Assembly (NCBI RefSeq): GCF_052857255.1
Contig: NC_135498.1
Span: 160,918,624 to 160,982,623 of the forward strand
DNA: 64,000 nucleotides
DNA from: Amblyomma americanum
Lineage: Eukaryota; Arthropoda; Arachnida; Ixodida; Ixodidae
Direction of reading: 5' to 3'
This document shows, in pieces, positions 32,388 through 42,368 of this stretch (position 1 is its first letter; each line of letters begins with the position of its first letter). A model generated the notes under the pieces. That model had not been told where the DNA came from and did not search any database. It was given only the letters and a program-made list of their open reading frames with translations. The position numbers were made by a program, and so were the translations under genes.

Positions 32388-34528
32388 CTACTTGTTGTGA
32401 AAAAGGTAAAAGCAGTCGTTCTGAGCTGAGAGGCACAAGAAAATGTGGCACTTTCGGCAGCGAATCCTGCAATTCGCTGTGCATCCCTCACGGCGGCAGC
32501 ACTGCGCGTTTGGCGTGCTGACATGCTCCGGCCAGTGATTGTAGCCATCGTACCTGATGGTTGCGGTGGGTAGCAAATGCGGGCTAGCCTTCTTCGCAAC
32601 AGGCTCTGGGCACTCACTGCTTGGCCGACCGCGCTTTTTCGGGGTTGTTCTGCTGCATACGACGAGGCTGTTAGCAATGTCTCTCTGGAATGCCATCATA
32701 TTCAAGGTACTTTTCTGTGGAAGCTTCTCAGCACTCGCGTCTCGTAGATATTCTATCCAGCTGTTGCACAACGCAAAGGACAAAGTGAGAAATAACCCTC
32801 ACTGGCCACTTTCTGGTTCTTGCCGTAAGCGGGTACAGTGACATCACAAAGTCAAGTTTATCGACACCTCCCATGTATGCGTTGTACTGCACAATAACTT
32901 CTGGGCAGTCAATTTCAATATGTTGCTTTGTTGCCTCGCTCCATCGCTTTACTTTTCCCACATTCCCAATTCCAATTTGTGTGGATGCCATATTGACGAC
33001 TCCATTATCCTGCCATCTCACAATGGCAATGTCTCCATTCGCGGAAACCTTCTGATCCATGCTTCCCCGTCCTTCTTTCTTCATTTCTTTGTCACTTTTT
33101 AAGGGACACTTGAGCAGTCGGTTGGCTCGGATCGTCCCGCTGGCGAGAATGCCAATTTGCTTCAGCTCCAGGAATAATGGCACTGAGGTGAAGTAGTTGT
33201 CCATGAAGCACTTCAGGTTCTTTTCCGTAGGCATTGCTTCCACAAGACGCATGACAACCGATCCGCCAAGTCCGAGGTGTGAATGCTGTGCACTGACCCC
33301 TGTTCCCTTCCCTTGGTATAGCTCGAGGTCATGTGCTAAGCCATCGGCGCTGCAGCGGACAAACACTTTCACCCCTTCTGGGTTTGGCTTTCCTTTAACA
33401 AACTGTTTGGCGGGGACACGGCCAGTGAATGGAACCATCTGCTCATCTAAACTGTTGTGCTCTAAGGGTTCTAGCTGCAAGCACCGTGACCTCACTGCCT
33501 CTATGATAGGGCGCACTTTCCAGAACTTGTCCTGGCTGTTTGGGTCCCGTGGAGCGTTCGAGTCCATGATGTGAACCGCGGCTCTAATCCTAAAAAATCG
33601 CTTTGCTGTCATGGATTCAGCTACGGCAGGAATTCTTGTAGAGGCTTGCCAGTACATTCGAATTCTTTGGAATTTTAGAACTCCCATGAGCATTAGGATT
33701 CCACAAAAAATTTTGATTTCTTCCTCAGAAGTCCCAAGCACATTCCCGTCTTCCTGCAGGACGTACATGTTAGTGAATGTGGCTAGATTGCGAAAAAGCA
33801 TGGGTGAGAAATACCGGCTGAAGTATGCCAATGGGTCCTCAGGGATTGATCCACCTTGAAGCTGGTAGGTGCAGTTAGTGTTCCCAGGTTGAAGAGGTTG
33901 TGCAACCCAGTTCAAGGTCTTCATCTTCTTCGATGGCACATCTGGCACTTGCTTGTCCTGCGTGCTTGATGTTCCAGGCAATAACAATGCACTCTGGGCA
34001 GTGCCATTTGTAGTAGGAGTCTGAGGAAAAAACACAACATATGCCACATTATTTTCTAACTAAACATATAAAACAGACAAAATTACCGTAGTTTGTGTGT
34101 CCTGCTCGGTGTACTCGTCATCAGAAAGATCTGCATCAGAAATATCACCATCTTGAATTCTTCTAAATATATTTTCGGCTGTGTCATCATCCAGGCGCCT
34201 TCTTTCAGTAGCATGCTTGGATATACCTGGAAAAATGAGAGGTTTTCTTCATTTCAGCGCGTGAGCGACGCCGTGAACTCTGGAAAAAGTGTGTGTTAGG
34301 AAAGGCGGATATAGGCGCCGTGTCCACAAATGTGAACGCTAACTTCTGGAACTGCATGCAGGGCTGAATTTCTTCACAAGAAGGATGAATGCAGCTGTTT
34401 CACATTCACAGGACCTTACATTGATACGTAAATGCCAATATTTCGGAGAGTTTGTATTTGGAATAGTAAAAAACGGAAGAAAACAAGAAGTACTTACTCT
34501 TCGCTCCGTAGAAGGTAGACGCGTCCAT
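32388..34528 (-). pseudogene. Inner piggyBac transposase (three exons, one frameshift)
   Basis: Exon 1 34528-34498 (MDASTFYGAK), donor A|GTAAGTA; exon 2 34226-34087, acceptor TTTTTCCAG, encoding the acidic N-terminus (DDDTAENIF, DADLSDDEYTEQD); a 66-base intron 34086-34021 with GTAATT...CCTCAG; exon 3 from 34020. All junctions keep frame. Exon 3 has the three catalytic Asp regions of piggyBac DDD transposases: NSLDEQMVPFTGR, CFMDNYFTS and YMGGVDKLD. After ISHF the frame shifts by one near 32790 and continues with NSWIEYLRD and a cysteine-rich C-terminus (CCRREGC...CRKCHIFLC) to the stop at 32388. All catalytic residues survive. Confidence 0.85.
34320..34337. repeat. Palindrome-like GTGTCCACAAATGTGAAC (internal copy)
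   Basis: Preceded by GGCGCC, so inverted relative to the left copy. It lies in intron 1 of the inner piggyBac transposase. Confidence 0.55.
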
Positions 34529-34673
34529 ACTTTCCCGCGCTTTTTCGACAGCATTTTGTTGACATCCCGTGGGATGGCGCCACTTGTCCGTTAAAGTGGC
34601 TCAAGGGGCGTGTCTTAGTACATTCAAAAAAGCGCTTTTGGTTGTATTTTTACACAGCGCGCGCGAAGTTCGC

Positions 34674-34689
34674 GTCCACAATCGTGGAC
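34674..34689. repeat. Palindrome GTCCACAATCGTGGAC (inner piggyBac, right)
   Basis: Lies immediately inside the right terminus, next to GGCGCC. Together with the left copy it brackets the element. Confidence 0.6.
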
Positions 34690-34709
34690 ACGGCGCCCGA
34701 AGGGGATAA

Positions 34710-36081
34710 TGTAGCTGTTATAAACAGCGATATTCATGATGTAACAAAATATCTTGTATCTTTTTGCATACCTTCGCATTATAGGAATGGAAGCAAACTG
34801 TTGAATTCCACGGTTGCAGTCCTGCACAACCTGGGGATTCAAAACAGGCAGTCCACTCTGGCGATTTTTCTTGCTGGTGTCGGTCGCACTGGCTGTGTTG
34901 TGGCACGCAGAGAGCATATTGACAGGCTTCTTGTCCTCCCATGTCAAAGCCATGATGCCTTGCGAGAAGAAGGCTTTGCACTCGCCTTTTTTTAACTTCA
35001 TCTTTTTTAGCTCTTTGGGCATGTTCTTACGGTGCACCCTAACAGTACCCACAGCGTTTGATCCTGCTTGGTTTATGTGAAGGAGAAGGAGTGATGAAGG
35101 ATACCAGTTGTCCACGTAGATTGTGTGACCGTCCGCGAGACGATCGCCGAGGTTGATGACGACGGCCTCGCTACGCAACATTCCAATGGTAGCGGTAGTT
35201 TGCTCACATTTTCCTGTATAGACAGAGAAGTTCAGGCAGTAGCCACTAGCAGATTCACACAGCTTGTAGAACTTTACACCAAAACGGGCTCGTTTTGAGT
35301 GGTTGAATTGCACGTATGCGAGACGACCATGAAATTTCATAAAACTCTCGGCCACAGCGAGACCGATTATATAGTCTAGTACTGGTCGTAGCTTCCCTAG
35401 CTTGTCATCTGTTGCTGCAAGGTTGCTGTCACAGATGTAGATATCGGGAGAGCGCTCAGAAACGTTGCCTGGGCATCACTGTCGCAAAAAATGGTGTGCA
35501 GATCACACTTCTTTGTGACCAATATGCTTGGATGCTGCTCTTTCATACCTGGCTCATTAGCACATGCAGCGCGAAATAAACTTTCATCTCTCCTGGTGTC
35601 GTTTCTTGCCGTGTGGGGTCCGGCTTGGAAGCCTGTTTCTGCCTTACATAAGCGTTGCTGTGCCTTGCAATCATGTCCCAAAAATCGTCTTCAAGGAGAG
35701 CGCTCAACAAACCCAAAGCACTAGGACTCTCACGTACTTTAAGCTGAGCTGGATCGCATGTTTGACTCCAGGACTTCTGGTAAAAGACAGTTTGGAAACA
35801 TTATCTGAACGGTCTTTTTCCTCCCACTGCCAATCTTCATTTCTTGGCTTGGAAGGTGGTGGGGAGGAAAGCGGAGTGCCTTCAGATACACACACATCGC
35901 TTTCACAACCACTGCTGTTCTCACCGTCACTCTCATCGTTGCCACTTTCTTTGGTCCGAGGTAGCTTCTGGATTGTCGCAACAGTCACTTTCATCATTAC
36001 TTTGACGTGAGAGCTTTCTTCCTTCGCGACGCCATGCTCGACACGCAGCAAACGACTCAACAGAAAAAGTGGAGACGCCAA
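34710..36081 (-). pseudogene. Outer piggyBac transposase, N-terminal and core segments
   Basis: The first block (36081-35704) is Ser/Glu/Asp-rich with DWQWEEKDRSDN, the acidic N-terminus. Frames are broken through 35681-35397. The core block (from ~35400 to 34710) reads KLRPVLDYI, then ESFMKFHGRLAYVQFNHSKR and IYVDNWYPSSLLL, ending NIAVYNSYI. In PGBD4-like proteins the first catalytic Asp precedes ESM..F.GRL; here that position is Ala (AVAESFMKF). The second Asp (VDNWY) is kept. The GGVD motif with the third Asp is replaced by IQQFAS. It is therefore catalytically dead independently of the inner insertion. Confidence 0.7.
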
Positions 36082-36206
36082 CCTCTTTTTTTCAAGCCAA
36101 ACTCAAAAATAGTGGACAACTATGTCCATCTAGTGTTAAAAAGACGAAACAACAGTATAGAGGGAAGCTCCGTCTATCCGGGCCTTTTAAAAACACTTTT
36201 TTCCTA

Positions 36207-36540
36207 GAGGTCGCCGCAGTGGCTCAGTGGTTAGGGCGCTCGACTACTGATCCGGAGTTCCCGGGTTCGAACCCGACCGCGGCGGCTGCGTTTTTATGGA
36301 GGAAAAACGCTAAGGCGCCCGTGTGCTGTGCGATGTCAGTGCACGTTGTAGATCCCCAAGTGGTCGAAATTATTCCGGAGCCCTCCATACGGCACCTCTT
36401 CTTCCTTTCTTCTTTCACTCCTTTCTTCTTTCACTCCCTCCTTTATCCCTTCCCTTAGGCGCGGTTCAGGTGTCTAAGGATATATGAGACAGATACTGCG
36501 CCATTTCCTTTCCCCCAAGACCAATTATAATTATATATCC
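36207..36540 (+). mobile_element. Ruka-like SINE, longest copy, with pyrimidine-rich 3' region
   Basis: The tRNA-like head GTCGCCGCAGTGGCTCAGTG, GTTAGGGCGCTCGACTACTG, a B-box (GGGTTCGAACCC) and GCGGCGGCTGCGTTTTTATG are followed by the usual body, a TCTTTCACTCC-rich stretch (36400-36455), and a tail GCGCGGTTCAGGTGTC...CCAAGACCAATTATAATTATA. It is the most complete family member in the window. Confidence 0.8.
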
Positions 36541-36544
36541 CAGA

Positions 36545-38770
36545 GGTCGGCAAACCGCCGGCTTATTGCAGTTTGGCCTTGGCCGAAGCGGCCGGCAGAT
36601 CGCCGGCTTTGGAAGCGGGCATCTATATACTTCAGCTGGCACCCAATGTAGTAACTGGGACAAGCCGTAACTGGGACAGGAATATGGCTGCTCAGAAAAA
36701 GCAGTCAATGAATGTACAAATTTTGTGAGGATTCTTTTATTTCAACTCTGCATTTTAAAGAACACACAAAGCTACTTTACCACTTATTCACTGCAAGCAC
36801 AGGGAGCAAGTGTGCAAAATAAAAGTTCTCCAAACTTGGGATATGCATTTTGGAAATTCCTCATCACGAGACACCTGAACTATGTGTGCTTCATTGGGTG
36901 ACCAAAGTATGAAATCACTTTTTTCTCACAGTGAAACAGCGGCAACTGTACCTGTGTGATATTTGTTTTTTCCACCCTTATGAAGATGAAGCACGCCATC
37001 TTTATACATCATACTTGCCACTCCTGAAGAGCGCTTGGAGGCCACCATGTCTCTCTGCAGTGTTTTGGAGTGGGGCACTTTATCTCGACAAGCAGGTCCA
37101 GTTCTGGTGCAAAGCCCTAGCCACGGTGTCGCAGGATGGACGAGTTCACATTTTTCAATACTAGTCTGCTTTGTTTTTTCATACCAGGCACGTGCTTTGG
37201 AATCAGACTGTGATCCATAGAAGAAAAACATCACTCAGAATCTGGCCTTATGCTATTTTATTATTATAATGCTGCTCAACCATGGGACCCTTCTGTAGAT
37301 ACAGCATGCAGAAAAGATAATTATCTGCACCAAGATACTGCTTATCACCAGTCTTGATTCAACTCTCGCTGCACTATTCGGATATTGAGAGCTTCCAGGG
37401 CTAATTTTCAACAGATCATTTTAAAATCCTCTGGTCGTATATGCATTACTTTGAAATAAGTATACGCTTTGTTGTCATCAGAGAAAGAACTGACGACAAG
37501 GCAAGGTCTATGGCAATTAAGTACACACTTATTTCAAACATCATGTATCAACTAATGCGTGAAAAAGTCTTACTTCGGCATCATCTGCTTGGGCTTGGAA
37601 ACTTCTTGAAACTTTTTGCAGGAAATATGTAGTTATTCTTTTACATTGTTACGTGGGTGGCCTAAGAAAAATAAATTTTCCCTGTCCACACCACTAGATG
37701 TAGCAGGCTAGTATACAGTTGCAGACAAAAGTGCACAAATAAGAGATACGGTGCTGTAGCTTTTGTCCGAGTTTCCTCTGTAGCTTATTGACAGCTCATC
37801 TCTTGCACAACAAGCATGATATAGGAAACAAAAGTCAGCTTCTGCATGCACTACCACAACAAAGTGTTCTGCAGTTAATTCATTCTGCTGCGACTGCTTT
37901 ACCATTGCATTCAATGAAGTGTTAGATACTCCTGTGATCGCAAAAGGCTTTTTGCTGCACAACAGGCCAAATAGGTGCTCAGTTTCTTAAGTCACAACAA
38001 TATTAGTAATTTTGGGGTCTACGCATTGCAATGATTTTTTGTTCTATTAAAAACATCCGGCTTTCAATGCACAAAACTCAGAGCTGCAAATTTTGAGACT
38101 TTTGCCATCTCCAGTTTTTTCCTTACCGTATACTTGCATTACCAACAAAGCTGGGGTTTATGTGTGTTTTAACCCACTTATCTGGGGCAGCCTTGACTGG
38201 GATTGACCTTGCTTCACTTGCGGTGATGCGCAGATGTCTGTTCAAACCAAGCCTTGCTTCCCTGCTGAAGCTTGAACAGTTTGGCTGCACTGCTGATGGT
38301 AACCAGTATGTGGTTATTGTAGAACTCTCTACATGGCTTCATGTAAGCTGGCTGTTATGGACGCCTTGTGGCTGTGATGAGCCTGCATATGTAAACAGAT
38401 AAACACTCCATTATTTCATGAGTTGGTGATGGCAACAAAATGGGCATACTCAGTGTTTACACAAGGCAAGCTATGACCACTTCTGCTGGTACAGGAAGGT
38501 TGGAAACCAAGAATTTGTATAAGAAAACATCATAGTAATTACAGTGCCATGTATGCCTCTGAACATAATAACCAAGAGTAGCATGCTTATATTAAAAGCA
38601 CAACAGCTTCACAATTGCTTGCTTTACTTTTAAGCTGAATTATCACTTGAAGTGAAAATGAACATCTTCCTTACGTGCACTGCCCATTTTACTCCGAGCT
38701 ACATCTTTTGGTTTTAAAACAGAGTGCAACAGTGTACCCTGCAGATGTCAATATTTAAGGGGCCTGATGT
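36545..38770. other. No gene firmly recognised; one possible exon
   Basis: A minus-strand frame at 37213-36926 follows an acceptor-like GGATCACAG and reads SDSKARAWYEKTKQTSIEKC. I recognise no domain. Other ORFs (37708-37962 minus, 38160-38402 plus) are unsupported. GC-rich imperfect repeats of GCCGGC occur near 36545-36615. Confidence 0.35.
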
Positions 38771-38772
38771 CA

Positions 38773-39139
38773 CTAGTCAGAAACTCTTAACATGCGTCTT
38801 GGCTTCTCATGGTGGTCATACACTTCCCTCATCGTGCCAGGAGTCACATTTTGTGCGGTGGACGCATTCCACGTACATGCTTTGTCAGTGCATGAGGTAC
38901 CTGTCAGCCCCATGCTCGTCGCCTCGACAATTTTTATTAAAAGAGCAGACATGGCTGCAGTGTTCACTACGGCCTGCCTTGCAGCTACAAGCAGCAGAAA
39001 AAGTAGTTCCAAAGTTGACCTGAGTGGTGTACACCTTACCAACTGACTGTGTCGACCTTATCTGAGCCTTAATGCTGCAGTTCTCGGAGTCACATTTGCA
39101 CAATGCAGTGCCAACGTGGCCACTGTCCAGAAGGTTCAA
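38773..39139 (-). pseudogene. SWIM zinc-finger gene remnant (second SWIM/YqaJ-type locus)
   Basis: The minus-strand frame contains VNFGTTFSAACSCKAGRSEH and CSHV, a complete SWIM finger (CSC...CSH). A one-base change at a TTTT run then gives LLIKIVEATSMGLTGTSCTD and KACTWNAS, which in this protein family follows the finger (SCTxxPCxWN). The block resembles the middle of the gene whose remnants lie at 1-2350 but has a different sequence. No flanking exons were confirmed. It lies just outside duplicated unit copy B and next to CR1-like sequence. Confidence 0.5.
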
Positions 39140-39295
39140 CCCTTCGGCAAACCCTCAGTAATTATGTGCCGGGTTTCCATCCATGTCGAGTGCGTTGATC
39201 ATGTACTACTCGTACACAACTGAAAGATAAAAAGCCAAATTAATGCAGAGCACAACTTAAATTGGATACCAAGAATGTAACCAGTAATACATTTA

Positions 39296-40185
39296 CCGCC
39301 TTAATGGGATTCTATCGGGACCCATAGATTTAGAGGGGTCCAGTTCTCGTAAAAGACAGTCAAGACCATGTACATCGATGATAATTTCAGGGATGCAGTG
39401 GTCACAGGCACGGCTAGGAGAAAGCGATGCGGTTGTGGCAGGCATCAGTCCCTCAGGAAACACCGATTTAAAGTACTGATTAAATATTTCAACCTTTTCA
39501 GTGTCTGTCTTTATAGTGGTATCATTCGATTTTAGTGCGGGAATGGAAGTGTCATCGGTTCTACTTGTCTTTGTATATTTCCAAAATGGTTTAGATTTTT
39601 GTTTAAGATCTGTGTTTAACCAGGCAAAAATAAGCCCTTCACTTTCTTGATACCTAATTTTACCATTTGGTTCGCATCCTTTAAATGTTGGCGGCTGAGG
39701 GAAGTGTTACATTTAGAGCACTTTTTATACGCGCTTCTAGCTTTCCTATCAACCTATGTACATCCAAATTAAACCACCGTTTGTTTTTTCCTTACCTGAA
39801 GGAATTTTTTTAGGGACATTTCTCTAGGAGTTCCAATACTCAAGGGAAACGCGGACCATAAATGCTCAGTGTCGCTAGTTTCTGAGAGACGCAGAAAGAT
39901 TGGCAAGTACCATGCTAATTTTCTCCAGATGGTGTCAAAATTACCTTTCTCATATATAAATACCTGCCGTGGGGGTTGCAGACGAGTCGGTGCCACTGAA
40001 ATGCTTAAGTTCGTAATCACTGCGTCATGATCACTGAGGCCAGGTTGCGTAGACACTTTGGTTACAACGTTGGGGCCGTTACAAAGTACAAGATCTAATG
40101 TAGCCTGTTGTCTAGTAGGAACTAATGGTAGGTGTAGATTTAAGCACTCACTATATTTCTCAATACAAGCAATGAGTTTCAACAA
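39296..40185 (-). pseudogene. CR1-like LINE fragment, copy adjoining bHLH copy B
   Basis: Closely matches 30090-30955: endonuclease end (RQQATLDLVLCNGPN, LSDHDAVI) at 40185-40000, the linker, and the start of the RT domain ending near 39300 at the segment encoding the GPDRIP region. The rest of the RT is missing. Small differences (a ~25-bp CAAGGGAAACGCGGACC insertion near 39840) separate the two copies. The sequence continues without a break into the bHLH remnant. Confidence 0.75.
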
Positions 40186-40207
40186 ACTCTTTGGATGTAT
40201 TTACAAG

Positions 40208-40843
40208 TTACTCATGGGACATTCTTTGCTGTAAGTACACAATGTACCACACAGTAATCTCAAACACCATGGCGGCGTCTGTGCTGCGATCCAAACCCAG
40301 CACCAGAGCTCTGAGAGTGTCCCAAGCACTCTTAATTCGAGCGGGACGCTATCGCTCTTTATCATTATGGCGTGCTCATCTGTCTTCTGCGTTAGACGCG
40401 CGAGCCAGCTGGCCTTGCTGGTCACTGCTGGTGCACGTGGTTGTGTCGCCAACTTCGACGACGTCCAGGTTTAGGTAGACCACATGCGCATCGTCAGCGA
40501 CGTTATATGCCGTCATAGTCGCTGCTCTAGACTCGCCCAGGACCTGTACTACGTACGCTGTATCACCCTGATCAATGCATGGCAGTTCTATATCGTTATG
40601 GCGCGCTTGTCTGTCTTCCGCGCTAGACGCACTAGCCAGCTGGCTTGCTTCCCAAGTTGATGTGCCTTGCTGGTCACTGGTGAATGGGGTAGCGTCGCCA
40701 ACGTCGACGCCATCCAGGTTTAGGTAGACCGCATCATCAGCGATGTTATATGTCGTCATTGTTTCTGTATCAGGACGTTGGGCATCAGTCTGGCCCGGGG
40801 GCGCCTTCACCAAATGCAGCCGGCACAACCAGACGGCTGCCAA
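40208..40843 (-). pseudogene. bHLH-domain gene remnant, copy B
   Basis: The minus-strand frame (40843-40376) is open through both tandem segments (TTYNIADDAVYLNLDGVDV and AYNVADDAHVVYLNLDVV) up to ASNAEDR. A TGA and then a TAG interrupt the basic region (AEDR*ARHNDKER*RPARIK). Helix two (AAMVFEITVWYIVYLQQ) and the stop at 40208-40210 match copy 2. The start differs from copy 2: the first residues (LAAVWLCRLHLVKAPPGQTD) come from sequence shared only with copy A. It is no longer able to make a complete bHLH domain. Confidence 0.6.
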
Positions 40844-41299
40844 TTCGCTGTGCTGCGCGTTGAAGTCATTTCCGCCCCATGCTTCTATGCTGCTTGTTTG
40901 TTGTTGCTATGGCAACTGCTGGGTGCACCCTTGGCCGCTTGCATTGCGCCGTCCCGTTCGTTGCGCACCTTGGGGACGCGCTTTTTTCTGCTACTTTGGC
41001 CTCCTTACCTGCGCTAAAGAGGGACGACTGTGAGTTATATGCGATAAGCAACTGGCACGCACTGTGCTGGACGGCCGTGAGACTCGCTCCATGGCGGCAA
41101 GTGGTGGTCACTTAACTTTTCACTTGGATTGTTTTCGATGCTTATACGCCATACTGTTACCTACAGCAGCTGACAGACTGCACGGCATTGACTGGTGTGT
41201 TAATTCAAAGTGCATTTGCGCGTGGGCTGTTATGCGCGCCGCAATACGCACTACTACCTTCTGTGCATTGTAGACTGGCAGTGGACTGTGCAGTGTATA

Positions 41300-42092
41300 A
41301 GTAGACGCTTATATCTACATATCGCGTGAAAATTATAGGTTCTTTGGTTCTATTATACTGCCTATTCTAGGCACTGCAGTTCAGAGCTTGAGTAAAAATT
41401 ATGACTAAAATAAAAGCACATTCTGGAGACCTTGCAAGTTTCATGGCAGTGTTTGCATGTGCGTGAAGGGCATGTTGACAGTGAGGCCGATGTCCGATTG
41501 AGAACTGTTTCAGAGACCCAAAAGCAAGCTCTCTTGAGACTGGAATAACAACTCCATCATAGATTTTTTAATCCTACTACTAGTGTTTTTTTTTACTGCT
41601 TCCATTCATGCGGCCCTGAAGCTGTCAATGAGAGTGTTTAAAACAAATGAAGGAGATAACTCCCTCTACATTGTAATGAGGTGAGTAGCTAGCTAGGGCT
41701 TGTGGTGACCTATGGGATAGGTTAGTTAGAGACGTACTAATATATGGCAATGGAAGCTTGCATTACTGAGGAGCCTATCATGTCGCCTTTCACAAGAGGT
41801 TAAAGTTAACACATAGGTGCTGTCATATTTGTCTAAGGATGCTTGGGAAACTGCTGACAATGCTGAGAACGCTGCTGACATGGAAGGAAGAGGCAGTGAA
41901 GATTTCACGCTTGTGAGTCATTTCAAAAGCTGGACACTAGACACAGTGAGGATGATTGTGACAAGGACGTGAGGCATGCTTATTGAACTGAGTTTTACTC
42001 CATCACTTAAAGCCACCTCAGTGCTTGCCTAATAATGGGGCATTATGAGTGAGAACTAACACTTCTTCAGAAGTAAAATACCTGTAACATGG
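41300..42092. other. Non-coding part of duplicated unit copy B
   Basis: Collinear with 13660-14435 of copy A. It ends at CATGG (42088-42092), the target duplication of the LTR element. Confidence 0.6.
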
Positions 42093-42315
42093 TGTTGTAT
42101 CCCGTACCGTTGGGGAACTGCCCGGTCCGACTGCCCGGAGCAGCCGGAGCACCACCACGTCAAGCACCCGCCACGTACATCCTTCGACCAACTCCTCCTT
42201 TTATTCCAGTTCAATGATGAATATATATACAGATGTGCGAGTCAGCTGACCAGATAGGGCGCATGCCTAGCGCCACCTAGTTTATACAAACATAACTACA
42301 GAATACAATACCACA
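42093..42315 (-). repeat. 3' LTR (223 bp) of the Ty3/gypsy element
   Basis: Begins TGTTGTATCCCG and ends ATACCACA in plus orientation. By eye it is identical to the LTR at 46409-46631. It lies downstream of the polypurine tract in element orientation. Confidence 0.95.
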
Positions 42316-42330
42316 TTATTCCCCCTCAAA
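42316..42330 (-). other. Polypurine tract
   Basis: The minus strand reads TTTGAGGGGGAATAA directly before the 3' LTR; it would prime plus-strand DNA synthesis. Confidence 0.8.
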
Positions 42331-42368
42331 AGAGTTAGCAACTAACACTGGAAAAACACAATAAACAC

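Larger units (their letters stand above)
32108..34705 (-). mobile_element. Inner piggyBac element, 2.6 kb, with TIRs and ATAA target duplication
   Basis: Left terminus CCCCTTCAGGCGCG at 32108; right terminus, read on the minus strand, CCCCTTCGGGCGCCG from 34705. ATAA flanks both sides (32104-32107 and 34706-34709), instead of the usual TTAA. It encodes a three-exon transposase on the minus strand. Palindromic GTGTCCACA...TGTGGACAC motifs lie near both ends. It is inserted in an older piggyBac whose reading frame rejoins exactly when it is removed. One frameshift near 32790 disrupts the transposase. Confidence 0.85.
31999..36081 (-). mobile_element. Outer piggyBac remnant (PGBD4-like), split by an inner piggyBac
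   Basis: Minus-strand coding blocks at 36081-35704, 35681-35340 and 35355-34710 continue in frame at 32103 down to about 31999, on the other side of the inner element 32108-34705. Outer ends were not identified: the left edge abuts CR1-like sequence and the right edge lies before a SINE at 36207. It is an older, inactivated element that served as a target. Confidence 0.7.

Noticed and set aside
36545..36615. GCCGGC-rich block as a CpG-island promoter
   Set aside because: Short, repetitive and directly after a SINE tail; no adjacent first exon.
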